Part shown: positions 34,885-47,234 of the stretch, in pieces | How the letters are laid out: each line of letters starts with the position of its first letter | Numbering within the stretch: position 1 is the stretch's first letter | DNA from: Cycas panzhihuaensis | Taxonomy: Eukaryota > Cycadophyta | NCBI GenBank assembly: GCA_023213395.1 | Contig: CM041465.1 | Span: 73,973,741-74,037,740, forward strand | DNA length: 64,000 bases | Reading direction: 5' to 3' | Notes under the pieces: generated by a model | Database searches by the model: none | What the model was told of the DNA's origin: nothing | The model's input: the letters and a program-made list of their open reading frames with translations, nothing else | Translations under genes and position numbers: made by a program

Positions 34885-34898
34885 AATTTCTCCCCTAT
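34885..34898 (-). other. Polypurine tract of Copia-3
   Basis: The minus strand reads ATAGGGGAGAAATT next to the 3' LTR, a good copia PPT. Confidence 0.7.
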
Positions 34899-34959
34899 AA
34901 TATCCATTGTATAGAACTCCAAGTTTATCTCTGAATTTGTGAAACTTAATCTTTCCCAA

Positions 34960-36519
34960 TGGCTTTGTGAATATATCGATTGTTTAATCTTCAGTGTTAT
35001 AATATACCAACTCGATTTTACCTACTTGAACTAATTCTTGAATGTAATAATGTTGAGTTTTAATGTGCTTAGTTTTTCCATGAAATACTAGATTATAAGC
35101 TATCTAAATAATGATTTGATTGCCACACTAAATTTTAGTTGGCCCTTTTTGTTCCATCTGAAAGTCTTATAGGAGTTGTTGTAGCCACACAATTTCATAT
35201 ACACCTGAGACTACTACTTTATATTCCGCTTCTACTGTAGATAGGAAAATGATATTTTATTTCTTGGGCTCCATGCTATAGCTACTGAACCCAAACTAAA
35301 AGTGTAACCTAAAGTAGATTTCTTGTCATCAATGTCACCTACCCAATCAGAATCTGTATACCTAGTCAATCTAAAATTTGGTGAAGATTTATAATGCAAC
35401 CCATATTCTATTGTGCCTTTGAGGTATCATAAGATCCTTGTTACTGCTTGCTAATAAGTAGTCTTGGGATCTTGCATAAATATAGATACTACACTAACCA
35501 CATGCATAATGTCTAGTTATATTGAAGTTAAATAAATCAAACTACTAATTAATTATCTATAGAGTGTGAGATCCATAGGAGCAGGACCATTAAATTTAGA
35601 TAGCTTGATTCCAACTTCAGGTAAAGTTGCTAGAGGTTTATAATCATTCATCTTGAACCTTTGAAGTAAGTCCAAGGTGTACTTCCTTTGAGAAATAAAG
35701 ATGCTATTTTTATCTTACCATACTTCCAAATCTAAGAAGTAATGCTTTAAACCCAAATCTGTCATCTCAAATTCATTACATATATCTTCCTTAAAGTTTT
35801 GTAAAAGGTAGGAGTCATTTCCAATGTAGATAAGATCATTTGCATAAAGTCTCACTATTAGAATGGAGTCTCCTTTGATCTTGATATACATAATTAGATT
35901 TGATTGAGATCTTTCAAATCCTTGATCTCTAAAATATCTATCGATTCAAGAATACCATGCCTTAGAAGCTTGCTTTAAATCATAGAGTGCCTTTTTAAGC
36001 TTATACACTTTGTCTTCTCCTCCCTTGACTTCAAACCTTGAGGTTAAGAGACATAGATATCTTCTTCAATGCATCCATTAAGAAATGTGCTTTTAACATC
36101 CATTGGCGAATATCCCATCCCATTTGTGCAACCAAACTCATCATCATATGAATAGTTTCCATATGTGCAACAAAGGCAAATGTTTCACTATAATCAATGC
36201 CTTGTCTTTAGGCATACCCTTTTTCTACCAATCTAGCTTTATGTTTGTCAATTAATCCATTAGATTAGAATTTGGTTTTGTAATCCCACTTGGTACCAAT
36301 GGCCTTTTTGTTGGGAGGAAGGTCAACTAATTCCCAAGTATCATTTCTCACTATGGAGTTGTATTCTTCCTCCATTGCTTTTCTCCAAGTATCATGTATA
36401 TTAGCCTCGTTAAATGTATGAGACTCATGGGTTTCCATTACTTGACTCATAAGGGCAAAATTCATCTTATGGGCATGAGTAGATCTTTGATTATAATCAT
36501 TGTCCAAGATATTGTCCAT
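34960..36519 (-). pseudogene. Copia-3 reverse transcriptase and RNase H, broken
   Basis: RT starts with NIHDTWRKAMEEEYNSIVRN, then DTWELVDLPPNKKAIGTKW (36265-36519), the canonical copia RVT_2 opening. Downstream pieces of the hand domain occur near 35800-36230 in other frames (minus: the G-YSPMDVKSTFLNG region near 36080-36120). RNase H pieces lie near 35080-35330, with the AEYK-type motif around 35220. Frameshifts are frequent. The N-terminal portion is the best preserved. Confidence 0.8.
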
Positions 36520-37700
36520 ATCATGGTTCCTTTAAATCCATTTAGGTAATCTTTGTGGTGGAGGTTAAGAAGAGGTTTCCTCCCCACTTAATATATCATT
36601 GGTTTGTCTTGATTCCTACCTAGGTGGCACATATTTAGACCTAGTAAAGGAATCAAGATTTATTATGACATTATTCCCTTTATTTTAATTATAATCAATG
36701 TGGTAGTAATCGTCTTCTTAGAATTTGACATCTCTATTCACCATGAATTTTTAAGATTTGGGATCATAGGCCTTATGAGATTTGGAGGCATCATTATACC
36801 CAATGAATATACATTTTGTGTTATGATCATCTAGCTTAGGCCTTCTTTGTTTAGGAATATGAGTATAGGCTAAGCATCTAAAAACTCTTAAATGGTAGAT
36901 ACTAGGTTTGTATGTAGTCCAAGATTCTTTAAGAGTCATCTACCTAAGTGCTTTTGTGGTACACCTATTGAGTAAATAAATAGCAGTGTGAATTGCTTTA
37001 GCCTAAAATTCATGTCCTAATGTTTTATTTTTTAACATACATCTAGCCATCTTGACTATGGTATGGTTCTTCCTTTCAGCTATACCATTTTTCTAGGGGG
37101 TGTAGGGATTTATAAGTTGTCTCCTTATTCCATGATGTGTACAATGGGCCTTGAACTAATTGGAGATGAACTCTTCCTCATTATCTTATCTTAAGGAGAG
37201 GATTTTTTATCCACTTTGTCTCTCCACATAGGTTTTAATGTCGATAAAGTGTTGGAATGCATCTGACTTGAACTTTAGGAAATAGACCCAAGTTTTTCTT
37301 ATAAAATTATCAATGAATGCGATGAAATATCTAGCTCCTTCCAATGAGGGATCATCCATGGGGCCACAAATATCTATGTAGACTAGTTGGAGAGGTCCAT
37401 TTGCTCTATAACTACTATCTAAAAAACTTTCTCTATGTTGTTTTCTAAGGAGGCACCCTTCACAAATATTTTTATCCACTTCAATATATTGTAACCCATC
37501 AACCATATCTATCTTCTTCATTAGAGCCAGACTATTATAATTTAAGTGTCCAAATCTCTTGTGCCACCTATCACTGTCAAGCTTGAATATTTTTCTTAAA
37601 GCATAAGTGTAAAAAAGAGTAAGGACTAGCTTGAAAAGTTTGTCCTTGGTTATTTTGCCCTTGGCAACTACTGCCTTATTCTTCCTTTTATCTTTTATGG
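36520..37700 (-). pseudogene. Copia-3 integrase, broken
   Basis: Frame 37207-37521 reads CEGCLLRKQHRESF (the C-x2-C of the zinc domain), then LQLVYIDICGPMDDPSLEGA with the first catalytic Asp, and YFIAFIDNFIRKTWVYFLK. Frame 36751-36939 reads TYKPSIYHLRVFRCLAY, then KLDDHNTKCIFIGYNDASK, the C-terminal G-C-x-A/Y-x-H and GY region. Between them the second Asp and Glu are in damaged frames. A stop after RQSG marks a Trp/Tyr codon loss. Confidence 0.85.
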
Positions 37701-38015
37701 TGCATTCTCTATTGTCAAATATGACTTTGTAATCCTAACCCATCATCTATCCTACTAATAAAAGGTTCTTCTTCAAGGCTGGGACATAAAGTACATCATC
37801 AAGATATCAGTTTTTCTTGATTTTGTTTGTAGAACTATATTACCCCTTCTAATAAACTCATGAGAGGTGTCATCACCAAACATAATGGACCCCTTTTTCA
37901 TTTAATCTATAGTTTACAATATATATTATTTATGGGTCATATGGGTGGAACAACCTGAATCTATATACTAACTATTATCTTCTTCTTTTTTAGTAATAAA
38001 ACTAGATAGAAAGAG
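37701..38015 (-). pseudogene. Copia-3 protease, catalytic loop intact
   Basis: The minus strand near 37935-37985 reads YIDSGCSTHMTH: the D-S-G active-site loop and the H-M-T that follows are preserved. The Trp just before has become TAG. Confidence 0.72.
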
Positions 38016-39140
38016 TCAATTGTTCTTCTTTTCTTCTACAACTATATTGGCACTTCCTTTAGTTGGTGGATCATGTTTGGCAAAATATTTATCTTCTGTG
38101 TGACTAACTCGATTGCAAAATGTGTAATAAAGTAAATCTCTTCTTCTAAAGCTAAGTCTTCTGTTGTGAGGATAGGACCTATTAATATGGGATGGTCTTC
38201 CTCTTTTCATCAATGGGGCTTGATTATCCCTTTGTTTGTTATTAGGATAATTGAGGTTGGTCCTTTGAGATTGCATGTCCCCTTAACAATTTGGACAACA
38301 TTGGTTTATCCTATGATTCCTTTCTTAACTTTGCTATCTATTGTGGCTAGTATTTCTTTGATTAGCTCCTTATCATTTTTGATGTGGAGCTTGATACTTT
38401 AGTTACTTTTCTTGGCAGATTTCTTATCTAGGGTTTCTATTTCTCCCTTTTGAGGATTGGTCCCTAGATTTAGAGGTACCAGCTTGAGAATTTGATTATA
38501 TCCTTGCTTTGGTTATAAAGACATGTTTAAGTGATTCATTTATATTCTATTATTCCTCAATTATCATCAATAGGGTACTTAGTTATTCTATTTTTAATGT
38601 ACTCAAGTCCTTTGATACTTTGATATTAGTTGCTACCATTTAAATCTTTTCATTACACTAAAACATCTTAGGATTCATTCAACCACTCTTTGCTTAGTCA
38701 ATATATCCATAATAGATCTCATTTGATTAACAATATCTTACACCTTGGTCATGAATTCAGTTACTGATTCATTAGGCATCATCCTAAGATTTTCAAATTT
38801 GCTCCTTAGAGTTTGTAATTTGGATGAAGTAACCCCTTCATAGATCAGCTATAAGGTGTTCCGAGCTTCTTTAGATTTTGTTGACTCACTTACTCTAGGA
38901 AATATATGGTCTTCAAGTGCATAAAATATCAATGCAAGTGTCTTCTTATCCTTCTTGACATTCTCTTTGTAAGCTAGTTTCTCAAGATCTGTTGGATTTT
39001 ATCTTAATTCTATATACCCTATTCTCACAATATCCCACATATCATTAGCTATGAGGATGGGTCTCATCCTCCTACTCCAATTTAAAAAATTAAAACTATC
39101 AAACTTAAGAATAATCATATTATCAAAGTTGGTTACTATT
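38016..39140 (-). pseudogene. Copia-3 gag
   Basis: The minus strand begins near 39130 with ILKFDSFNFLNWSRRMRPIL, then MWDIVRIG. LALIFYALEDHIFPRV, LRSKFENLRMMPNESVTEF, IVNQMRS and RVVE follow, all UBN2 gag motifs in order and mostly one frame. The end of gag (38016-38276) has FCNRVSHTEDKYFAKH, a zinc knuckle in which Cys ligands have become Tyr. TAG or TGA replace Gln and Arg codons. The family is the same as the gag of Copia-4. Confidence 0.85.
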
Positions 39141-42100
39141 GTTTCTCAACTAAGGTTTTGATAAATGTCCTTCAATAAGAATACCCTTAAAATATATTTG
39201 TCTAAATCAGGTTTTAAAAATTATCCCAAAAAATAAAGTTTTATAGTTATCCCTAAATGTTTAATAAGTGTCCTAGTCCCTAAAAAGGTTTTTAGGCTCT
39301 AAGTTTAAGTGTCTCCAAGTGAAGCCTTCAGTTGCTATCATGTCTAGTAGCACTTACCCACAAGTGGTAAACCAGGGACCCAATACACCTGTACATGAGT
39401 TCTTAGTTTAATATACCTTAGTATACAAGCTTCTAAGAAGGTGTTATGACCCTCGTGATTTGTGTGTCCACTTACACTAGTCTTATGCCTAGTGATAGAT
39501 CTAGTTGTGATGGATTTGCTAACCAAGGTACTTACCCTCTCTAGGTCTAGCCTTGGTGTCTAAGCTCTAGAAATAGATAGGTTCTTCACCTTAGCCTACC
39601 ACCTAATACACCTGATAACTAGTGATGTTCCTCATCCAATATAAGTAGGCCAAAGGCATGCATGTGGTGGTAACTTTAGGGGTCCTAACCATTCCCTTTG
39701 CAAGGTTAGAAATAGGGTGGTTGATTAAGGTGATTATCTTTTTTAATGTGAGAAAAATAAGTATTTAATGTAGTCTTGCTTAGACAATAAAGGGTTCCTT
39801 TCAAGATCAACAAATGAAAGAAACTTTAATAAGCAAGACTAAATACTTTTTTAAATGAAAAGGATAAATAATACCTTTGAATTAATTCATTATGAGAAAT
39901 GAAGTAAAAGATCAAAATATTTCTTCTTAATGAAGTAATATGAATACAAATATGTAAACTATTATCTTTTAACTTGAAAAATACTCCTTAAACAATAATG
40001 TAAGTAACTTTATTTAAAAGAAAACTATATGCACCTTTTCTTAAAGGATTTAATGAATCAATGAGGAGTAAAGAATATGAACCAAAAAACTAAACCTTTT
40101 AGTATCCAAATCCCTTTTAAACAAGATAGCTAAATGATCCTTAGAGAGTGCAAGATAAGTAACCCTTTTGAAAAATGAAGACCAATGTTCAACTTGTAAT
40201 ATTTTCAAGTAATGATGAATATAAGAGGCTTTAAAATGAAAAACTATGTATGCATGTAAAAAGATATAATGAGATACTAAAATGAGCCTTAAAAACTTAA
40301 AAGAGCCAAAAAATAACTTACAACTATGCAATGTAATGTAGTTATGAAGCTTCAAAAAATATAATGGATTTAAGGCAAATAAAATATTCCTTTAACTTGT
40401 AAATTAGTGAGCTCAAGATATATAAAGTTTCTAGCAAATGTTTCTAGAAGTGATGTAAATTAAATAAAGAAATACTCTTTTGTAGATTCATAGGTAAACT
40501 AGGTGTAATCTTGAGGTATTCAAGAAGGAAAAGGACCTTAAATGACCAAAAATACTTAAGGAAATCTCTTAAATTCAATTTTAGATGTTAAAGAAAGAAA
40601 ATGATAATAATAAGGAGTACCAATTTGTTGCTTTTGATCCAAATAGGGCTCCTAATCTTCAAGAAGCCAAAAAGGACACTAAAGAGCTAAAAAATAACTT
40701 CTAAGCTTATAAAAACAAGAAAATATTAACAAAAAATGATTAGTATATAAATATTAATCAAATATATTCAATTAGGATGAAAAGTGTGGCTCAAAATATT
40801 AAAGAATTTGTCTAACTAGGATTGAATTAGAGGATTAACTTCAATGGCTTTAAAGACCTACAAAACAACATCAGAATGTGATAAAATATATTTTGATGCA
40901 TAGAGCACTAATTTTTTTTTCCAATAGTTCTACTAGTTTGAAAAATGAAGCTATAGATATTAAGTTATTAAAGAAACTATACAAGGACCCCTTTATGGCC
41001 AATGAATTAAGAGGTACAAAAAAGGTCAAATTTGGCTAGATCAAACTCTCTAAAATTCTACTCAAATTAGGCTAAAAAGGGCTTTAAGCTATAGAGCTCT
41101 GAGTTAGGAATCCAACAAATCAAGTAGTTCAAGAATCTGACCTCCCAATGCAAAGATATTACACAAAACTTAAACAGTATCCTTTATATCAAAAAATTAA
41201 AATAAGGTTAGCTTTTAGCCACTTGGTACTAACTGTTAAGGTCAGAAGGGGGTTATGGAACTCAAAAAAATATTAAAAAGGATCAAATCCTTTTAAATCC
41301 AAATTAATTAAAAAGGGTTGATAAAAGTTTGGGATCTACACAAAAGAAGGTTATATGGGACTAAATATGACTGGGAGTTAAAAATCAATGAGGGCTAATG
41401 GTAAATCACATGCCCATAACTCAAAAATTATGAAATTTGATTTAATTTACTCTAAACTTTATAAAAAATAAAATAAATTAAGGAAAAATAAACTACCATT
41501 AACTGACGATGAATAGGTGACTCAAAATGGAATGAAATTAATTAAATCACTTAAAAGAATTGATATCAAAGATTGAAATCACCAAGGAGGGTGGGGGTGG
41601 GGGGTGCACTAAGATTTGACTTGTAAAGAGTATATATTTTATATAAAACTGAATGAAAACTAAATAGAAAAAAAAGAGTGATACTACATAGCTATCATCA
41701 GACGAAGATGAAAGGAGATGAAGAAAAACTTTTGAGATTAGATGAAATCTAATGAAAAACCTTCATTAAGATGGGTGTAGGGCTAGGGTTCCCATAATTA
41801 TTAAAAAAAAAAAAAGAAGTAAAGAAAATAAAGTTTTTACAAAATGATGACTAGGTTTTCACAGTCCTGAGAGGTGATGGTCACTCTAAGGAAGATTTCT
41901 CCATGAAGAAGATACAAAAATGGTTTCTTCTATTAAGAAGATAACTAAGCTATGATCGAAACGAGTAGTCACTCTTGTTCGTTTAAGATCTAGACTCTAT
42001 TAAAACTAAGGTTACCTTGTTGACCTAAAAATAAATTAAAAACTCAATAAAAAATGGATGAAAACTCTAAAATACTAGTATATTATCCTCTTGATCACTA

Positions 42101-42341
42101 ATAGGCTACATACGAGTGAATTCATTGTAAAAGATTATGAGATAACGGTCAAACAAATCATGTAGATCATGTAAACATACATGTAGGTCATTCACATTAA
42201 TATATTAAATATTTCAAAATTGAACTTTATAATAAACTTTAATATTAAAGAAACTAAATAAATGAATGGGATGAATACGTAGAAATGGAATGCAGTGATG
42301 CCAAGAGGCTAGACAAAGAGGTGTAGGGATACCAGAGGGAT
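39141..42341 (-). other. Copia-3 leader, 3 kb, no gene recognised
   Basis: This is unusually long for a copia leader. It contains a G-rich patch (GGGTGGGGGTGGGGGG at 41590-41605), A-rich tracts and modest open frames on the minus strand (39344-39526, 40050-40355) without known motifs. The part near gag matches the Copia-2 leader, so this is a family trait, although an undetected insertion is possible. Confidence 0.55.
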
Positions 42342-42354
42342 GGCTCTGGTACCA
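42342..42354 (-). other. Primer binding site of Copia-3
   Basis: The minus strand reads TGGTACCAGAGCC two bases inside the 5' LTR, one mismatch to the initiator-tRNA-Met type TGGTATCAGAGCC. Confidence 0.85.
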
Positions 42355-42356
42355 AA

Positions 42357-42662
42357 TGTTAGATTGAGGAGAAGAGTAGGCTGAATACAAAGTCATATAT
42401 CCATGTTTGAAGAGTAATTACTTTTCGTAAATTGTTTGGCAGTGTTAAGAAACACTAGGGAGGTATTCTCCTTAAATATATATAGTTTAGAGAGGCAGTG
42501 GACCACCTCAACTTGACATAGTAATAAATAATTAAAAAAACAAAATTTTAATACATACCTAGTTAGTTGTTGGTGGCTACATGGTGGCTCTTAGTGGCTC
42601 AAGGTAATCATTTAGGGGCTCGAGGTCAACTTGCATGCCCTTTAACAATGAGCATTATCCCA
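42357..42662 (-). repeat. 5' LTR of Copia-3
   Basis: 306 bp, partner of 34554-34884; shared GTAGGCTGAATACAAA and AACACTAGGGAG segments. The small open frame 42214-42396 crosses its edge and is accidental. Confidence 0.9.
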
Positions 42663-43708
42663 TCAACTTGGAATAACTAGAAATGATTAAAAATAATAAA
42701 AGGATAAAACTTTAGGCTATGAACTAAAATTAAAATTAGAATATTCTAGGTATATTCTAAAATATATAACTTAAATTTTATAAACTATATAAAAATAAAA
42801 ATTAAACATGGGGTGTCAGAAATAGGGTAATTAATGGCTGATATAAGGAGGGATTTCTCTTTGTTAGAGTAATGTAATTTTAATTAGGCACTGTATTTAA
42901 GGAGATGATGTAATAAGTAACCCAATGAGTGGTCATATCATATAGTTTCATTGCATTTATAGTGAATGACAGTGTAATGAACTCTACAAATTTGCCCAAA
43001 TCCTCCTCTTCAATATAATTGATTAATTCATATAAAAAATACCTTTATTTATCATCTAATTACAACAACAAGGGCATTTGTTGATTAATCATTTGGAAAT
43101 ATGAGTTATTAGTTGAGTTTGTGGTGTGAAGAGATTGCATTCATGTTTAGTTTTTATTTTCCCATGGATAGGGTCTATTTGTTGTTATTTGAGCAATGTT
43201 ATATAGCTCATCATTACAGTGTGGAGTCCCTATGGTAGCTTGGGAGATAATCATCCAGTAAAACCTATTGAGTAAGTAAGTTTTGTAGTTCCAGCTGTGG
43301 AGATCTTTTTCACTACAAAAGCAATTATTAATAACATAACTCATAGTATTTATTATGTGGTGTAGTGACTATTCAATTCATAGATTATCAATGACCTAGG
43401 TTTATTGGTTATAGTTTTGTTTGCAGGTTCATTCCATAGAAATCCATTATTATGGTATAAAGAGGTGACAAAGGTAGGGGATAATAAAATATTTTATATA
43501 TTTGTAAAAGGTAACATCAATAAAGTAAGAAAGATATGGAGAGAGTACACCAAGTATGGGTGTATACCATTAATTTAAGAGATAAATAATGTGTTGCATA
43601 ATAATAGGGCATGCCTCGGGTTGTCCAAGAATGGTAATGTGGTAATCGATGCCTCCTTCAATGGTTGATACATCATAGGATCACATGCTAAGGGATTCTA
43701 TTACTCAA
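42663..43708 (-). other. Copia-2 leader, part next to PBS
   Basis: Continues the leader interrupted at 34553. No gene seen; the minus-strand frame 43147-43344 shows no known motif. Confidence 0.55.
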
Positions 43709-43720
43709 GCTCTAATACCA
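43709..43720 (-). other. Primer binding site of Copia-2
   Basis: The minus strand reads TGGTATTAGAGC two bases inside the LTR, one transition from the initiator-tRNA-Met type. Confidence 0.88.
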
Positions 43721-43722
43721 AG

Positions 43723-44173
43723 TGAAGGTATGTGAATTAATCTCAATACCAACCTAGGATCAAGTCTTACAGAGTTACATATATCACATGCAAAAAGGAT
43801 TAATATGATAAGATTGAATTAATCAAATCTCCAAAGCCAGAGCACATTTCATTAATCATAGAACAAGATTATATTGCATTGGTATTGAGCCTCATATATA
43901 CATTAACTTATAGTTATAGGAGAGGCTTTTGAGAATATTAAATAATTGATCATGCAAGGTAATACTTGGCACTTTGTATGATCAACTTTATATAAATGTT
44001 ATAATACATTATGAGCATAATAGACCCCATACACTTAGGCTAACTTAACACATTTATAGGATTAATGCCCATATAATACACTAATATGATGACATGACTT
44101 TGATATTATAAATACATGTTATATTACAAAAGATTAAAAAGAATTAATGAAATTAACATTAATTCTTCTATCA
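43723..44173 (-). repeat. 5' LTR of Copia-2
   Basis: 451 bp, partner of 29236-29693; ends CTTCTATCA and is followed by target duplication TTTAA. Confidence 0.9.
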
Positions 44174-44460
44174 TTTAAGAGGTCAAATTCTTAAAAGTTT
44201 CAAGCTTCAAGTTCTAGAATGCTAGAAATTTAGGAAGACCTCATGGAATAAGCCATATGAGAGGAAGAGGAAATAATATAGATCAAACACCTCAAGGAAG
44301 AGGTAGAGGAAGAGGTTTTATGCTAACATGTTAAAATTGTGGAATTTATGGATACTATTTAAATGAGTGTTATGGTAAAAGAAATAGTTTAGTAAAGACA
44401 ATGATAGTGAGGACTACACAGAGGCTAAGGAATGAAAATTTATTCTATACTAGTTTGAAT
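44174..44460 (+). pseudogene. Copia-4 gag, C-terminal part
   Basis: Continues from 29235. RGRGNN and the GRGRGRGF stretch (about 44265-44320) are the basic RG-rich tail. Next comes the remnant of the zinc knuckle, NCGIYGYYLNECYGK: one Cys has become a stop and His has become Tyr, so the knuckle is lost. Confidence 0.75.
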
Positions 44461-44860
44461 ACTCAAATAAAGAATAATATATGGTACATAGATTCTAGAT
44501 GATCTACTCACATGTCATATAATATTAAGTTTTTTTTTGAAGATTAAGGAAGATGACATGAATAATACTCAAGATATCCAAGGACAAGGAGTGGTTCCAT
44601 TTCAAATAGATTTTAATGAGAATAAAAATACTCATAATATGTTGTTTGTTCTTAGCTTCAATAAGAATTTATTATCCATTAGTAAAATGATGGAATAAAA
44701 TTATAGAGTTATCTTTAATAATGGTGAATGTAAAATTAGAGATAAGGTGAGAAATTACATATTGGTTGCCAAAGGTGAAATAATAAAACATAGATTATTC
44801 AAGTTAGTCCTTTGTCCTCAAATTAAGTCACTTAGTGCTTCGATTGATGATGAGAGTATA
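44461..44860 (+). pseudogene. Copia-4 protease, active site lost
   Basis: NNIWYIDSR, then STHMSYNIK (44465-44530). The family has D-S-G-C/A-S/T-x-H-M; Gly is now Arg (G to A) and the next codon is a stop. GVVPFQIDFNEN and LSFNKNLLSISKMM (about 44590-44690) follow, the usual link to integrase. Confidence 0.75.
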
Positions 44861-45780
44861 TTATGGAATCATTGATATGGTCATCTAAATTATGGTACTA
44901 TTGTCAATCTAAGAAAGAACAATATAGTAAGAAGACTTTCTTTCATTAAAGGAAATAAATGTGTATATGAAAGTTATATTTATAGGAATCAATACAGAGA
45001 TTAATTTCTACATTTTGAGCACCTATCCATGCATCCTCTCAAGTTGATACATACTAACTTGTGTGGATCAATAAATATGCCATCCATTGGTAATACTAGG
45101 TATTTTATGATTTTAGTAGATGATTATACAATAAAATATTTGGTATATTTTCTTAAAAAAAAGTCAAAGACCTTGAGATTTGTTGAATTTAGAAGTATGG
45201 TTGACAGACAAAGTGGTTATAAGTTGAAAACACTTTGTTTAGATAATGGAGGAGAGTTTATTTCTAATGACTTTAGATAGTTTTGTAATAAAATAGGAAT
45301 TAAAAGGTAATTCTCAACACCTTATATGCCTCAACAAAATGGTGTTATTGAGAGAAAGATGAAGACTATTATAGAAACATGTAGATGCATGCTTAAGGCT
45401 AAAGAATTACATGATGAATATTGGGCTAAAGCAGTAATTACTATTATGTATTTCTTAAATAGAAGTCCCACTAAGACCCTAGTAAAGTCAACTTTTGAAG
45501 AGGATTAGACTAGATACAAGCCTGATATTAGTAATTTAAAAGTCTTTGGTTATGTAACATATACTCATGTTTCTATTGAAAGAAGAACAAAACTAGAGAG
45601 TAAGAGTGTGAAATCTATCTTTATAGGCTACTCTAGTGAATAGAAAGCTTATTGTTTATTTAACCCACTTCTAAGAAAGTTCCTTATAAGTAGAGATGCA
45701 AAATTTTATAAACATATTACATACAAAATTAATATGGAAAAAAGAAAACAACTAATGATTTATCCTATTTAGTATATAAA
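44861..45780 (+). pseudogene. Copia-4 integrase, broken
   Basis: Zinc-domain remnant at 44868-45000 (YGHLNYG; then CVYESYIYRNQ, with the second Cys turned to Tyr). Frame 45029-45280 has HPLKLIHTNLCG, where the first catalytic Asp of H-T/S-D is Asn (G to A), then YFMILVDDYT and LCLDNGGEF with the second Asp. Frame 45326-45508 has MPQQNGVIERKM, with the Glu, and AKELHDEYWAKAV. The C-terminal GY motif reads SIFIGYSSE near 45620. Two of the three acidic residues remain. Confidence 0.85.
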
Positions 45781-46922
45781 GGGAGAGTCTAGTACTAGCT
45801 TTAGCTCAAGTCCTAGTACATGATAAGAATAAAGTCCAAGAGTGTTGATGAGAAGCCATAGTATGTCTAGTTCAAGTGAAGATCCTAGCAAAAGCACAAC
45901 TCAAGGTCCAAAATAGTTAACGAGAAGTCACAACAAAAGTAATATGCTTAATACTAACTTTAAAAGAAGAATAATAAGGACTCAAGTGAGAATGAACTAT
46001 GTATTGATGACATATGTGATGCAAAATGATGAACCTCATATAGTTGTAAAGTTAGCTGATGATGAAAAATGGGTTCAAGCCATGGAAGTTGAATTTGATG
46101 CTCTTGATAGGAACCAAACATGGGATTTGGTCAAGCTACTAGATGGTAAGGAGGTCATTAGAATAAAATCGATGTTCAAGGCCAAGTATAAGGTCAATGG
46201 TATGATTGATAAGTACAAGGTAAGGCTTGTTGTAAAGGGATATGCATAAAAATAAGGTATTAATTATGAATAAACTTTTTCTCTAGTAGATAAGATTGAC
46301 ATGATTAAGAGTGTTATATTCTTGGCTACATATCAAGGTTGGCCAATTTATCAAATGGATGTTAAATCAATATTTCTTAATAGATACGGTAATGAAGTAG
46401 TCTACGCATCCCAACTTGAAGGTTTTAAAGTTATAAGGAAATAAAATCTAGTCTATAAATTAAAAAAAGTACTATATGGATTGAAGTAAGCTCTTAGAGC
46501 ATGGCACTATAGGATTGATAAGTACTTTTAAGAGAAAGGATTTCAAAAGAGCCCTTTTAATCCAAACATATACATAAAGATTGTAAGTAATTTTATTTTG
46601 ATAATTGTTTTATATACTAATGATTTGATTCATATGGGAAATGATATATAAGTTTACAATTTGAGATGACTAACTTTGGACAACTATATTATTTTTTTGG
46701 TATTGAAGTGTGGCAAAGTGATAAAGGTATATATATATCACAAAGTAAGTATGCAATAAACATCTTAAAGAAATTTAAAATGAGTGATTGTAATGCTAGT
46801 ACTACACCTATTGAGGTTGGATTAAAGTTGAGTAAAAATATAGGATCCCTTTTAATTACTTCTACTCGGTATTATCAACTAATAGGAAGTTTGATTTATC
46901 TAATAAATACTTAACTTGATAT
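45781..46922 (+). pseudogene. Copia-4 reverse transcriptase, catalytic Asp lost
   Basis: A poorly readable linker to 45943, then DEKWVQAMEVEFDALDRNQ and WDLVKLL (45944-46249), the RT opening. IYQMDVKSIFLN (about 46347-46382) and LVYKLKKVLYGLK (about 46450-46488) follow. The Y-x-D-D box reads VLYTNDLIH (about 46605-46630), with the first Asp replaced by Asn, a G to A change. Frame 46666-46914 carries LYYFFGIEVWQ and YYQLIGSLIYL. It ends at GATAT, the left target duplication of Copia-5, and resumes at 54503. Confidence 0.85.
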
Positions 46923-47220
46923 TGAAAAAGGTTAATGTCACAAGGTTATTACATTAGTTGATTATTTCTAAAAAGGGTCTTAAGTGAACTTTAAATTAGA
47001 TCACTTAAGTGAAATACACTTTCATGTGCATTATATGTAATTTCATTTCACCTAACTCTAATGCTCCCTCTCTCCATATAAAAGTAAAAGCTCAATGGAG
47101 GAGATTCATTGTTACCTCCCAATTTTGTGAGAGCTACTTTCTTTCTCTCAAGTCTCTTTTACTCCCATGTTTGTCTTTGTGTTTAGTGCATGGAGATGAA
47201 GGATAGATCCACTCTTTTTA
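46923..47220 (+). repeat. 5' LTR of Copia-5
   Basis: Starts TGAAAAAGG and ends CTTTTTA (CA decayed to TA). Holds pyrimidine-rich CTCCCTCTCTCC and CTTTCTCTC stretches. The small frame 47009-47206 recurs in the other LTRs of the family, but that follows from homology and does not show coding. Confidence 0.92.
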
Positions 47221-47222
47221 TG

Positions 47223-47234
47223 TGGTACCATAGC
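47223..47234 (+). other. Primer binding site of Copia-5
   Basis: TGGTACCATAGC two bases after the LTR, two differences from the initiator-tRNA-Met type. Confidence 0.85.

Larger units (their letters stand above)
34554..42662 (-). mobile_element. Copia-3: Ty1/copia element nested in Copia-2 leader
   Basis: LTRs at 34554-34884 and 42357-42662 (TGTTGGA/TGTTAGA to CATT(G/A)TCCCA on the plus strand), PBS at 42342-42354, PPT at 34885-34898, and internal gag, protease, integrase, RT and RNase H in copia order on the minus strand. A 3-kb leader lies between PBS and gag. Flanks are GCTTA on the left and TCAAC on the right, so I see no target duplication. Confidence 0.88.
29236..44173 (-). mobile_element. 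Copia-2: Ty1/copia element containing Copia-3
   Basis: LTRs at 29236-29693 and 43723-44173 start TGAAGG and end in T(C/G)A on the plus strand. The flanking direct repeat is TTTAG (29231-29235) and TTTAA (44174-44178), one mismatch. The minus strand gives LTR, PBS (43709-43720), long leader, gag, protease, integrase, RT, RNase H, LTR. Copia-3 sits in the leader. Removing Copia-3 leaves about 6.8 kb. Confidence 0.9.

Noticed and set aside
47009-47206. Short plus-strand frame shared by the LTRs at 46923, 54200 and 56371
   Set aside because: Conservation follows from LTR homology; the frame begins and ends inside the LTR and shows no known motif.
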